A stretch of 64,000 bases of DNA from Litomosoides sigmodontis (taxonomy: Eukaryota > Nematoda > Chromadorea > Rhabditida > Onchocercidae). The notes under the pieces were generated by a model. The model saw only the letters and a list, made by a program, of their open reading frames with translations, was not told the DNA's origin and searched no databases. Location: NCBI GenBank assembly GCA_963070105.1, contig OY718808.1, positions 7,861,398 to 7,925,397 of the forward strand. The letters run 5' to 3'. Positions 1 to 13,400 of this stretch are shown here, in pieces (position 1 is the first letter of the stretch; every line of letters begins with the position of its first letter). The translations under genes and the position numbers were made by a program.

Positions 1-148
1 GTTTTATTAGAAATTACTCAAACAAACTATCGGGTATTTCTATCACATATGCAGTAATGGAGTTATTTGAGTTAAATAGAAGACTGTGGCACATTCGCAT
101 TTGATATACTTCATCATATCAATCAGAGAAATTCACTGCACTTTCAGA

Positions 149-211
149 CAGATGATGAGCTAGCATCATCTGAGTGATCTGAATGAAACAGATCACTGAT
201 CAGTGATCTGT
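149..211. repeat. Pair of near-adjacent palindromes
   Basis: Positions 149-172 form an inverted repeat with 9-bp perfect arms (CAGATGATG / CATCATCTG) around AGCTAG. Positions 188-211 are a perfect 24-bp palindrome with half-site ACAGATCACTGA. The two are 15 bp apart and share GATGATG/GATCA-like words. They could extrude as cruciforms, bind a dimeric factor, or be the remnant of a fold-back element; the sequence alone does not say which. Confidence 0.8.
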
Positions 212-656
212 CATCATGCAGGTGCAATGTACATTGTTATTGTTCGGAGGTGTTTAACTTTGTTACTCCGACCGACTGATAATTGCTAATTCATTTCCAT
301 TAAGCTAAATGCTAATAATTGCCAGTTCGTCTTCTATCAAGCCAGTTGCAGTTAAATCTCACTCATTACAACACTACTCACACACATTACTATCATAAAT
401 TTAAAATTGCAATCTTAACCTTACTAAATCATTATCAGCGGGTAGTAATCTGAAAGTGATAGCATACTAATTGTACATTTCCATTTTCCTTTTTTGAATT
501 TAACATTTTCTCTTTTCCGTTCGTCTAGCGAAGGACTTCCAGAATTTTAGTCATCTCAAATGAAGCTGCAGCGCAACTGTGAAAAAAAGGTAAAGCAATT
601 CATTGAATTTGAGAATTCCATGAAAATTTCGTTCCAATTAAAATGCCTCAATTTTT

Positions 657-683
657 CCCCCCCCCCCCCCCCCAAAAAAAAAA
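657..683. repeat. Homopolymer junction, C17 then A10
   Basis: Seventeen cytosines run directly into ten adenines. Homopolymer length in assemblies is unreliable, so the exact count may be wrong. Confidence 0.8.
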
Positions 684-1471
684 CGGAAGAAAAAACATCA
701 AGCTAACCTATTATTGTTTGGTGATTGTCGTTGAGTTAGATTCATGTGAAAGAGATAGTGTGGAAGGGATGACCAGTGCAGAAGCTGACTGTCAGTTAGT
801 TAATTCGTAAACTTCAGTACCACTGTTGACCCGACCTCTTGGCTGCCTCCTCAAACTCTGATCTGTCAATACGATCTGCTGTCCACTACATCCTTTCATT
901 CCTTTCCAAACGGGGATATGACGTCATAATGGTCAGTAAACATACAGAAGTTAAGTTAGTTGATTGAGGAAGAGGAACTGCCCAATGGTCGTTACCGTTT
1001 ACGTGCCTCTCAATTAATCCGAATCACATCTCATCTTGTTGTGTAACTATGCATATACTTTCCTACACTAACCATATCCTCTGTCCTCTTCATATTTGTG
1101 TTTTCCGAGAGTAAACTAAGACTGTCGAAAATTTACCAATAAAACCGGTCATACAAACACGAAATTTCAATAAGTAAACAAAAATTTGCGCAAAGTACGG
1201 CGGACTTAACTAAACTAAACTAATTCTCGAGAACTAACCAATCAACTACTTCACCACACATCCTTGTATGCCCAACATTGGGGAGCAAATTCCGAAAAAA
1301 AATCCGGAATTTTTTTTTCTTTTGTTAAAGGGAGTGAACTGAAAGAGAGTCTTCAGATTGCACTTTGCACTTGGTAAAAAAAGGAGTGAAATTCATTTAC
1401 GTTATGAACATGTATCTTCCACAGTAAATCTTTTTCATCTATTTGTTCTTCGAAAAAGATAATTGAAGGGA

Positions 1472-2039
1472 ATGGAGTTACACTACGATGGTCAGTGTAG
1501 TTTGCTAATTCCAATTTTGGTTGCCTGTAGAGATGACCAACGGCCAGCTATCATTAACAGAATCTACTTTAGAGGCAAGGTATGATAGTAAATTGCAGTC
1601 GACCAAATGAATGGCTTCAAATCTGCTTGCCAGTCATTTATAATCTTTTCAATTTCAGTCGTTGTAAAATTTTTACAGTTGTATCATCGCCATTTTTTCA
1701 ATTTAAAATCGTTGAAAAGTTAAATTCTAATCCAAAATTTTCTCCAACTACGAATAGTTACCCAGTTCTACTGAGCTCTTTTTTCAAAACCACCTTTCTC
1801 AGTTCGAATTTCCAGGCACGGCATGCGATTTTCGGCAACTTGACGTCCAACCCAGAAGCTCAAGAGACTGGGTGGACAACGGGTCAGTCGGGCGATTAGT
1901 GTTTGTTAATACTGCTAGTTTGGAGAGGTTGGATAGGCGAATCAAGGCATTTCAAGAAAGTACGAAAGAACATGTATTTCAGATCGTCTTACGTTTTGCG
2001 GTGGAACAAGCTGGAAAAATAGAAGTGATAAGGAAGTGA
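1472..2039 (+). CDS. Hypothetical 100-aa protein just upstream of mtIF2
   Basis: Three-exon model 1472-1490, 1533-1579, 1803-2039. The donor at 1491 (GTCAGT) with acceptor at 1532 gives a 42-nt intron; the second intron uses AAG|GTATGA and CTTTCTCAG. The chain is in frame and encodes 100 residues starting MELHYDDDQRPAIINRIYFR; exon 3 stays open for 78 codons. The product is charged, with no signal peptide or membrane segment, and I do not recognise a family. The stop ends only 18 nt before the MTIF2 ATG, so the two could share a transcript. Alternative acceptors would give other frames (a 54-residue product is also possible). A donor-like AA|GTGAGA at 2036 means the last exon could also be spliced onward. 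The model rests on splice logic only. Confidence 0.4.
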
Positions 2040-2057
2040 GAGAATTTGCTGCCTAAA

Positions 2058-5000
2058 ATGCAGCATCTAATACACTTGTGCACCATGCGATGGCTTCTTG
2101 GTGGCTCAGTTCGATCTCTCAGACTATCACCTAAAAGTTATGTTAAACGTAAACGGAGGAAAGTTGCCGATCCTATTGTGGTTGACAAAACACCCAGTAA
2201 GAAGAAAACTGTTGAAATTTATGAGGACATGAAAGTTGGGTACGTTGCTCCGAAATAAAGTTTACACTCATATATACTCATGAATTTAACACATGATAGA
2301 GCAATGACTTAGCTTTGTGCTAAGCATTTTTTGGCGGATTGGTTTAGGATGAAATATTTCTAATGCATAAATTTTGTTCTACTTCTCCTAAGCATCTGAT
2401 TCATATGTCAAATTAAGATAATGCGTGTTCTTTATTTTTTGTGATTGGCATCATGTTTTCAGAGAATTGGCCAAAGTGTTGGAAAGTTCTGAGGAAGAAA
2501 TTTTACAGATGCTCAAAGATTTGAATAAATTACCGAGAAGCAACAGTGAAAGTATCATTGCATTTACGAAATTTTTTGATAAATTTGCACTTTCTTTTAG
2601 AAAATCCAACTTCAGCTCTTCGTTTTATGCATATTTATCTCTGCCAACAGGTCAATTTTTTTTTCAGTGTTAGATATGTATAGTATTACCAGTGTAGTCG
2701 GAGCTTTTGGTTTGAAACCAAAATTGGTAGCACATCCTCGAAGTGTTGTCGATAGTAATTTCGAATTGGATGCATTTCCGCAGTTAGTTTTGCCATCATT
2801 GAAGAGATTGCCATTCTCATCGTCATTCTCTTCCATTATATTGGAGTGTGCAAGAACTCCAATAGAAATTTGTGTTTTTGTCTTCGATCGTTATGCTCAT
2901 TGCACTCATTTGCTAGTGACAAAAGTGTACTGAATTTTTTGCCTTCTAGGCCTCCACCTCCAGAAAATGAGTTAAGGCAACGTCCACCCGTAGTCACAAT
3001 AATGGGACATGTCGATCATGGAAAGACAACGCTTCTTGACTGTCTAAGACATTCGCAAATTGTGGAAAGCGAATATGGTGGTATTACACAACACATCGGC
3101 GCTTTTACACGTGTGAAAATTTATTTTTGTTAAACTTTAAAAGCATTTGATTAGCTTTCCCCGATCTTGATGGTTTATATGTTCCAAAGCAGAAATCCAA
3201 TCTTATAACATATTATTTTTTTATTTCTTATATTGCAGTAAAAGAAAAGGATTGTGAGATTACATTTCTGGACACGCCTGGACATGCCGCGTTTGCGAAG
3301 ATGCGAGAACGTGGCGCAAAGTCAACTGATATAGTTGTGCTAGTGATAGCTGCTGATGATGGGGTAAACGAACAAACGGTACAGTCCATAAAGTAGGCTA
3401 ACTCTGTTTTGTTTTAATGCAGCAAAGTTATCTAACAGAATTATAGTTTATTAGCAATGGAGTTATTTCCTATACGCGTTGGACACTTTTGTTGCAGTTA
3501 AGGTTTGAACGTGAGATTTAAAGATGATGTAAATTCTTGTCATGCTTTATTCGTTTATTCTTTTACTTATTTCAGTTATGCAAAGCAAGCAGATGTGCCG
3601 ATCGTTGTTGCTATCAATAAAATTGATAAATCTAACGCTAATCCTGTGGGTTCTTGAAGAGTTCACAGTTTTTTTTCTGATTAATCGGAAAACAGTCAAA
3701 TTCAGACTAAAATTTTATTTGTACAACTTTAAAAATTTTAGATCCAGACTAAGCAATCACTTGTGGAGCACGGAATTTTGGTAGATGATCTTGGTGGTGA
3801 TGTTTTAAGCGTCGAAATTTCAGCTCTGCAGGGCAAAAATATTCATCGACTGAAGGTTAGTCTGATTTTTTACTTCATTTGTTTATTTCTGTGTTTATCG
3901 TTGTAATGTCGATTAGAGATTTTATTGACAAAAGTGAAAAATCGTTAAGGAAGCAATTTTGCTGCAAGCTGAGGATATGAACTTGCGTTCAACATGGAAT
4001 GGATTAGTGGAAGGGATCGTCATTGAGTCAAGAATCCAAAGTGGTATGCCTACTTGAAAGCGTATTCTTGATTGGACATGTATAATAGTGAGAACATATA
4101 GTAGTAGAGCTTATTTCTATTGTTTGTTTATTTGGACTAAACGGTGGTGATGAGTGGATTTAGACTAGTAATTAATTACTAATATTATGCGTGACTATTA
4201 TCGATCTTCATAGTTTCTGCATATCTGAGACTCATTTGATGCACTGAACTAAACATTATTTTTAAATGCCATTTGGTTCAGCGCATTCTTCGGCCCCAGA
4301 GATGCAGAAGCTAGGCGAATCTATAAACGATGACAAAGTTTCATATAAATGAGACAATTTAAAGCAAATTTGTTTTTGCTTTTTCAAAATTTCTTACACT
4401 TCCTTTATCCTTTTCTTCCTATAATTCAGGTATTGGCAAAGTTTGTACAATGATTGTTCAGCGTGGGACTCTTGTGAAAGGCGCAGCACTGGTAGCTGGA
4501 ACATGTTGGGCCAGGGTTTGCATTCAACTTTGTTTCACACAAAGAAGCATGATATTTCTCTTCATATCGCCTGGGCATCTTTGCTTTGTTTTAAGCTTAA
4601 TTTTTCATGGGGGCTATTAAATTAATCTTGATGTAATGACTTCTTAAATTGGCTTTATTATATCTACAAGACGTTGTAGGTTCGTGCAATGTATGATGAA
4701 TTTAACCGCGAATTGACGAAAGCTGTCCCAAGTACCCCGGTGGTTGTGGCTGGCTGGAAAGAAGATTTGCCTACTCCAGGAGATCGAATTCTGCAACTGG
4801 AAAATGAAAAAAGAGCTCAACAAATTGCTCGTTATAGAATGAAGGAAGAAATAAATAAAAAGATGGAACAAGATTGGGTTAGTTGTTGAGGACTACTTGC
4901 TTAGTCATTTCTGTCAGCAGTTATGAATCGCCAAAATTCACCGAAAGCAGTTATCGTAATTTGGTTTTGTAATTTTAGTTTCAGAATTTTCGTTTCAGAA

Positions 5001-6330
5001 AACTATGGAACAGCGAATTGAAAAAGATAGAAAGGAATACTTAGAAAATCGTCGTAAATTGTTAAATGCTGGTCTACGTACCGGTTCCACACTACGTCTG
5101 GTCGTCCATAAAGTAGGTTACGTAATAATTTATTGGAAATGGAACTAATTGATGATGACAAGATGATCCATGTTCTTTTCATAATATGAAGTCCAGGAAT
5201 CGAAGTATTTTCAATATTTTATTCAGGAGCAAAAATATCGAAGGGATACTGAAAATCAAAAACCATGCGTAAGGTTGATGCTCAACACCGATGTTGATGG
5301 AACGCTAGAAGCTATCCTAAATGTTCTCGACACCTACAAGTCGGAGGAAGTTGAGCTGGATCTTGTCAAATTTGATGTTGGGCCACCCAGTGAGAGTGAT
5401 ATCACCCTAGCAAAAGATCTGGGAGGTATTGTTTTATTCAAGTTTATATCCGGGATAAGGACACTAAAATTTCATATTATTAAATTAAACGAGCCTTAAT
5501 ATTTGGAAGTGCTGGGCTGGATATATGAATACACTCTTCCAATACTTTGCAGTTCTTCTTTATTGTTTCAATGTCCAAGTGGCACCTGGATTGAAGAGAA
5601 CAGCTGAACAGCTAGGTGTGGAAATTAATTGCTTCAACGTTATTTATCGTTTGGTAGAGGATTTGCGAAACCGTTTGTCGGATTGCGTTCCAGAAGAAGT
5701 GGTGTTTGAACAAGTCGGTGAAGGACATGTAATAAAAAGTTTTTCGGTGGTTGTTGGGCGAAAGAAGCAATCCGTTGCTGGCGTTCTGGTAGATTGGGGT
5801 ACTATCAGTATGTAGGTTTTATATTTTTAATTCGTCATAAAATCTCATTTTTATCTTTTTATCTCGTATAGTGCTCAATGATACTGGCACATTGATTGTT
5901 AGGCTTTTTTTAACGTAGGTTCTTACGTAACGAAGAAATTTTACTCAAAATCTTATACGCTGTTGCAGATCGGATTCGTTACGGGTGCTGAGAGGTACTA
6001 CTGTTATCTTTGAAGGATCTATACGATCGATGCGTATTGGAACACAGGTAATTCTTTTTCGTTGTAGAGTTACATTCGGACGGCGAAACCTGTTTACGAG
6101 CAGGACAAGGTCAGCATTCTGGAAACTGAGTATTCAGTGTAGTTAAATGGAAAAAAAATTCTGTGACTTAATGAAATGTACTGAAGGTAGTGAACTCGGC
6201 AAGCAAAAATGAAGAGGTGGGTGTTGCTGTGCCGAATGAAACGATCGTTTTTAAAGAGGATGACATTATTGAAACGTATCGAGAGACGAAAGTAAAAAAG
6301 GAAATCAGTTGGAACCCTCCGGGTTTTTAA
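2058..6330 (+). CDS. MTIF2: Mitochondrial translation initiation factor IF-2
   Basis: GTPase that delivers formyl-Met-tRNA to the mitochondrial small ribosomal subunit. Exons: 2058-2239, 2463-2551, 2668-2782, 2950-3110, 3239-3392, 3576-3645, 3742-3855, 3950-4043, 4430-4515, 4680-4877, 4999-5112, 5227-5425, 5553-5807, 5872-5914, 5969-6047, 6187-6330. All phases match, giving 698 residues (family about 700). G motifs seen: GHVDHGKT (148-155), [10 protein letters not shown] switch I, DTPGH (194-198), NKID (248-251), SAL (284-286). The IF2-specific domain II ([20 protein letters not shown]) and the C-terminal IF2 domains ([27 protein letters not shown]) follow. The basic, Arg-rich N-terminus ([20 protein letters not shown]) fits a mitochondrial presequence. 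The small exon 5872-5914 is the least certain. The start is the first ATG of an open frame that otherwise begins with TTG. A candidate AATAAA lies at 6443-6448. Confidence 0.93.
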
Positions 6331-7443
6331 TTTTACAGGAAGGTTGAAATGAAAAATATTAGCTTATTGGATAACATTTTGTGGTACAAAGCTATTTGCA
6401 AATCATATTTAGATTCTTAAATTTTGTTTGAATGCTGTTATAAATAAACTGAAAATTTCTTTATTGGAAAAATCAGTTGTGATAGATCATAAACATAACA
6501 CAAACGAGCACTTTGTATCGTCGAAATGCGTTGAATTAGGACATAAATTGATCTAAGTAAAAGTGTGTCTTTCACCAATCAATTCCGGTATGTAAGATCG
6601 CTTTTGATAAGAATCATAAATGTAAACATATAAAATTATATACTATAGGAGGAACTTAATTACAGATAGCACTGTTACACATGAAGGCCACACACATATT
6701 GCAAGACAGCGACAAATAATTAGGCACTAATGTGATCATAATGACATCCAACTGAATGGTGACACTGAAATACTGCAATTTCTAAACCTTAAGTGTCTCG
6801 GATCTCAATATATAAAACTTAGAAGAAAAAATCGCATCCTGATCATAAAAACAGTTAAGTGTTGTCTCAATTGTCTTGAGAAAAGACTTCCACTAACAAC
6901 TGAAGGCGTATTTTGACATGAATGTTTATAAATATTACCGAATGCAACACAATTTCCGCATCGTTAAATCAAATATCACATAGCAAAACATAATCAATAT
7001 CCTTTTGTTGGGAATCGTATACACAATAAACAGTACAAATCACTTAGAACATTTTCGAAAAATAAAAACTTACCAAGAGATTTCAGAACAGTATAAGGCA
7101 CAGTAAGGTGATTACCAATGACAATTTCTCAGAATATGTAAATAATACAAAGTATTAAGAACAACATACGGCGGTGACTAGCAAAAGGGTTAGTCAACAT
7201 TTAATTTAGTGATTTCTGTCAAATATTTCAATATTAATTAAATTGAAAAATCAAACTAAATGTGAAAATAAAGCAACAATGAAGGATATCAGTACTCCGA
7301 TTAAAAAAAAGTACAATTTCGGCTATGAGGTCTTCCGCCTTTTCCGGTTCTATTCTAAACAACAATATCTCAACAAATTTTGGGAAATTAAATGAAATCG
7401 AAGTATTGTCAGAAGCGCGTGGTTCTTAATCATTTATTTTCAT
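6331..7443. other. Convergent 3' intergenic region
   Basis: Lies tail to tail between MTIF2 (+) and the WDR62-like gene (-). It contains the candidate MTIF2 polyadenylation signal (6443-6448) and, close to the WDR62-like stop, a minus-strand AATAAA (7433-7438). No exon or structured element was seen in the rest. Confidence 0.6.
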
Positions 7444-10400
7444 TCAGTTCTGCTTTGCCATGTTTTGTTGGAGAAGAGCAAGCAGCTGCTGTCCATGCTG
7501 TTGAAAAAATTCCGTTGGATCCATGCTGCTCGTGTTGTGGAAGCTAGAATTGGTGCTATAAAGCTCTTGAGCTGGTGCACTAAAACAGAAAAAAGTCTCG
7601 AGCATGAACGACAAAAATGAAAAAACCCGAACTAATTCTGTAAAAGGCAGAGGGCTGCGGGTTTTGAAATATCGATACTACAGTCCCAGCACCATGGTTT
7701 TTCCTATTTTTACTTGATAAACCTTTCTACCATACATTTTATTACTATGTACACCTCAAATAGGCAGAGGAAAAATACCATTGCCGTTGACCGCCAAGGC
7801 TATTTGGACTTTCGCTATGTCTCCCATCTGGTTCATAACGGTCATCGTTGTATTCCATCCGTTTGAGGCTTGTTCGCATTGCTTGATTTAACAGGCGCAG
7901 CATCGTCTCGCGATCATCCGTTGGTAATTCTTGTGAAGTTTCCAGCTAAAAAATGCAGATATGCAGCACAAAAGAATTAGAGTAAATAATACCAATGTTG
8001 AAGCCTAGCGAATTTTAAAAGAATCAGAAACTTTAACCTTATAATTAATCAAAAAATATATACCACTTAGACAGTTTCTGGGGAATGGGTTAAAGACAGG
8101 GGAATCTAAAATACACCAAATTAAGAAACGAACACAGGGTTGTTACATTACCCGCATCTCTGCAGCAATAATTCCTAATCTTCGCTGTTCATTTAAATCA
8201 AAATTTATTAAAGAAACATATACTCACCAGCTGACGCGCTTGCAAAACTTTATCTAAACCCGTATTGAACTGTTCTAGACATTCTGCAATATGTTTTGCC
8301 ATTTCTGAAATAGAGAAAGGTTTATTATAAGTGAATATACAAGGTGATTTGATTTGTGCGATAACTCCTTTATTAAATAAACTACAATCATAATTTTGCA
8401 AAATATCAGCAAGGAAATTTCAGTCAAACAAACACCAGACTACGAAGACAAAGATTGATTATAGAATATAAAATTATAGAATCGTGGATTATAGAATATA
8501 AAATAGATTAAGCTATGTCTCATTACAGCTCAGCTTTCTTATTGCAACTAACAGCTGAATCCCTGTTTTCATTCTTAATGTAAACGTCGTAGAAAATTGT
8601 CATTTACCAAACGTAATTTAAGCATAGTTGAAAAAAAAATTACCATCCACCAGTTGCTGCTGTGATTTGGAATATATCATGGACGGGTAATAGTAACACT
8701 GATGCTTACTAATAATATTCCTCATACTACTGTTATTGTTATTGCTAGCTGCAGAACTCGTCTGTTGAAATGGTTTGTTTAACAATGAATAACGTCGAGC
8801 ACTAACGGCATTGCTGTTTTTAACGGCTATATTTTTCCAAAACCAGTTCCTGCCGGTCACTGTGACAAAATGAAATTTTTTGTAGTCATTCAAGTAACTG
8901 TAATGATATCGCTGCAGAAATTGATCTGATAGTTTTCCATAATCGCTATTAGAATTGTTGCCTCTACCATTTCTGTTTTCAACATCGTTGTTAGTGTCAC
9001 TATCACTTTTATTATGAGTGTCTTCATGATGTACTGCTGGATGAGAAACACTATTAATAATAACATCATTTTTCTTACTACCTCTTCTATTTTCTAACAA
9101 ACTTCTATGCTGCTGAATGATCTTTCTGTTAGCTAAAGTATCATCAACGTTATTATTAATAAAATGACCATTGTTGGTATTAATATGATGATCAACACCA
9201 TTCTTAGCATATGCATCAATAATATCCTTAACAGGTGATCCTGTAGCAGTATCAGGAGCAGTTCGATATCTGCTAAGAAGATAATCTGATGCAGATTCAG
9301 AACGACGCCGTAACAATTTTTCTCCCCATCCTGTCCTCCGTAACCCATGCAAATCCCATGCTGTATCAGTGTTCGTAACATTATGAACCGAATGAATCGT
9401 CGACCTAAAAAGTCGTCGTCGTGCAGCTATGCTAAGATCTGGCATTGACAGATGAACTGGATCCATTCGCTGCTCCTCTTGACAGAAATTTTTTCCTCTC
9501 CGATTATTAAAATGGGATTTTGCACATTTTGATTTCAATAACAAACAATGCTGTTGCTTGTTGAGATCAGGCTCCGTGAGGGAAAAATGATGTTGCCACC
9601 ACTTGTGTTCAGTCTCTGGAACATATCCTCGTTGTATCCGCTTAACTTTTGCCAGCTGCATCCAGAGGAAAATATTGCTAGTGGATAAAGGAGCGCAAAC
9701 GCTGCAGTTGTTCTTGTGATTGGCGGCGCTATCGATTACCTGGGGTGGACCGTCCGCAAATGTTACACTATGTCGTTTCATACCAATTTAAATATCATCC
9801 ACTAATTCAGCGGTTATCCATACTGAATATACAGCATAATAATCATTGGTAGCAACAGCCGTAGTAGCAGGAATGAAGAAAGTAGTGCAATGGTAATTGG
9901 TTACTGTTGCCTTGCTGTGGTCGTAAATGACAGAGATGACAAATGACCATCGGTCAACCGCAGCCAAGACGGCAAAGTCATAATGAACACCGGTCGGTGA
10001 ATGTCCTAAGCATAATAAAGGTCATCACAGCTGCTAATACGACCACTGATGTCAATAAAACATTTCATACCACCAAATGGATGGTATGAAATGTTTTATT
10101 GTACCACCAAATTGATTATGGCACTAATCAGATATATATCAAGTAGATTAATAGACAAGTTCCATACTGTCTAACTTCTACCATAACAATCGATTGCGAA
10201 TTTTTGCATAAAAAATTAGAATAGAATGAAAGGAAACTAAAATAACTAAAACATAAAGCGATTCTACAGACTATTACCAATAAACACCACACGAATATTG
10301 ACTCAGTACTTGTTACTAGCACCATAAAAACAAGTTTCAGTTTTAAAGTTCCAGTGACCAAAATTCTTTCAAAAGATCGAATTCCTGATGTTTTGTAGAA

Positions 10401-13400
10401 ATAGCAGATATTCGAAAAACTTATGATTCAGGACATACTGAACCAACTGCTTTCATCTTCAGTATTTGAAACAATTCCTATATATTACACAGTATTTTTT
10501 TTTCAAACTTATAAAAAATGGAAATTTATACGTTGTTCATAAAAAAAGACACCAAATAGGGGAATTAGTAGAATGAAAGCGTTTGTATATATGCTGAACA
10601 TATCAATCACAGTTAGATTAAGCAAAGTTCATTATTTTACGATGACACTCTACTCGTATCATGCTTGTTTTACAAAATTCAAAGCTTTTACTAAGTCAAG
10701 AATTTTTAAACGCAAAAGCGTTCATCGATATAAACGTATCTTACTTTAAATATTTCAGATTCTTCTAGTATGAATAATTTTTAGCCACTTTTAAATAAAA
10801 TGTGTTTTAGTTTATTCCGCAGTCCAAATAACGTGACATAAACATTCACTTAATGTCAACAAAAAATCACGAAATAATATAGACATAACCACAAAAAATT
10901 TTAATTTTCCATATAAAAATTTCAATAAGCTAGAATAAATGATAACTAGAAAACTGGGCACAAAATTCATCATGAAGTGCTGAAAAAGCTACCGATAAGA
11001 CGCTTTAAAACTATTCAAAAATATAGAATGCCACATTCATGGAACACTTTCCAAAGCAGCGTTGCATTTTCTTAGCATCAAATTAAACAGACAGACAAAT
11101 GTCTATCCAAAAAATTTTACATTTAACACACTAAAAAAATATTTTTTGTACTTACGTTTTGATTGGTGAGTTTTAGCAGCAAAATCCTGGAAAGCTACCA
11201 ATTCACTCGATGGTGCTGTTTGCTGTGAATATTCTTCGCTACCCACGTCTGGTGCCACTATGTCGTCACTGCAGTATACAAAGCGCTAGTCAGAAATTGA
11301 TAATTGAAAGTAGATTAACAGAAAATGAAAATCCCGTCCTTGTTCAGTGAAATGAAGCATCTGTGGAAGCAATACATGTATGGAAATGTTAAGGTTTAAG
11401 TGGGAAAACTAAGTGTTGAAAATGGAAAACCTCGCAAGTTTCTGAGCCAAATAACTTGGAACTCGACGCTGTATATTTGAAGAGCTGTGCCGTTGCTGCG
11501 GTTCAAAAATGCGACGTGTTTGAAGAACGTTTTGCCTCAGCACGTTTTCAACACATGATATACTCCTGGAATTGATGATGAGTTTCCACTCGGACATTTC
11601 AAAAGGATTTGAAATAAAAATTATTCATAAATGAATTGAATTTTCAAACCTGCTTGCGCCATTAATGGTACTGAAGTATCGTCGTGGAGTAAACTGTTGC
11701 CCAACAGTCCTACTGCCCTTCAGGAGCGGTGACCCATTAACTTCCGAACTATTACTATCACTTTCGCCACTCGTCGTATCTCGAGATAACCGACTCCGTG
11801 GCTGATATCTTTCAACCTGGAACAAAAAAATGCTACAAATTTGTTCATTAAATCATTCCATGCTATTTATCCTTATCTCATGTTTGGAAGGGTATCAAAT
11901 CAGAGAGAAAAGAACTAACTCGTTTCTGCACAGCTCCTTTGCCTTTTTGATTGCGAGCTGAAAGAGCTAATGGAAACAATTGCTCTCCTTCATTTTCTGT
12001 CTCAAGCGAAATTTCATCTGTTTCACCAACTCCAAACTTCGACAGATCCGGGTTGCTATAAAGAACTGTTTTCAGCTACAACAGTTTCTGATCAGTGAGA
12101 AAACAATCCAAGCCTTCTAAACTTCTTCGAAAACTCACAAAAAATGACTCGAGTAGATGCCAGGTGAAGCACGAAACTGCGCGAAAACTTGAAATTCAAA
12201 TAACAATTTGGACGATGAGAAAGAGATAAAATCCCACAAACCTTGCTTTCTTCAAATTCTCAATAGTTCTTGCTAAATTTCGTTCGGTTTTTGTGCCCAA
12301 CGATATTTCCGCTTGACTCAAAAGATTACTGCTAGTTAATAAGTCGTTTCTTTCCTGGCCACTGCATAAATTACCTACTGACCGAGCAATAAAACGACTT
12401 CGAATGTCCAGCCCAGGTGTACCACTGAAAATCATTACATCTCTTTGCTGTGAATAAGAAAAACTATGAATATGAGTGAAATTATATCATGGCCCTGTAT
12501 ATTACTCCACAATACTATATTGGGAAAAACTATATTATAAGAATATCGCTCTCGTATACCGCTGCAGTCCCAAATATCTATATCTAAAACTTGGATTTCA
12601 ATTTTTTCGCAACCAGACTGGCTTGCCATAGAATAATACTAGTCATTGTTATTTTTAAGTTTTGACATTTCATGGTAAAAATGTTATCGAGTGTCCTCTT
12701 TTACCAGATTGTCATTCACTATTGGATGAATAATTCATTGAAACTGTGGGAAAAAAAACTAACAAAATAAGATGACTATAAGGACAAAAACGGCATATCA
12801 GATGTAATATAAAAAGTAAGCAATCCATACACATTAACAGAAAGTTTAGATTTTTTTTAAGATTTTTTTCTAAAACAAAAAAATGCTAAAAACAATATCC
12901 TCATCATACGAATAAAGTATCCTCATTGTTATCCAGCTCACTGATTCTATGGTAGGTACCTATCAAGAGAAATTAAGAAATTACTTACACAGAAGCAGTA
13001 TCAGCGTTGAATCTTGACGGATATGATTTACCAGTTTCGCTATTAGTACCAAACCCAGATCGATTTCCGCTTAACGATGCTGCAGTTGTTAGCCGAAGAT
13101 TACCGAATGATTTTGAACGCGACATAATATTTGGACAAACTGCTGAAAAACCATCATCGCTCTGAGGTCCAGTCAAATTCTCCTGAGATTTGCGTAACCT
13201 GAACAATGTTGCATCAAATAATCCAAATTTTCCTTTAATTAACAACAAATAACTCGATAAGAAATTAGTGCTCATTGAAAATATCATCCGTGATAGGAAT
13301 TGGTTTGCAGTTCACGCACAACGGCGGAACAATATTTAATGACCACACATTCTAGTACCATATCTGGTATTCTCTTAAAATTAGAATTACAGACTATATA

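Larger units (their letters stand above)
1..1471. other. Upstream intergenic stretch, no gene recognised
   Basis: No open frame with splice signals that I can join into a gene. It holds two adjacent palindromes (149-211) and a C17/A10 homopolymer junction at 657-683. A short ATG frame at about 560-590 (starting MKLQRNCEKK) is followed by a GTAAAG donor-like site, but I found no matching downstream exon, so I do not call it. Confidence 0.5.

Noticed and set aside
1582..1899. 105-codon plus-strand ORF overlapping the intron and exon 3 of the hypothetical upstream gene
   Set aside because: It reads through donor and acceptor sites of the spliced model and has an intron-like composition in its first half.
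9133..9381. 82-codon minus-strand ORF inside the nested ORF
   Set aside because: Shadow in another frame of the longer 387-codon ORF.
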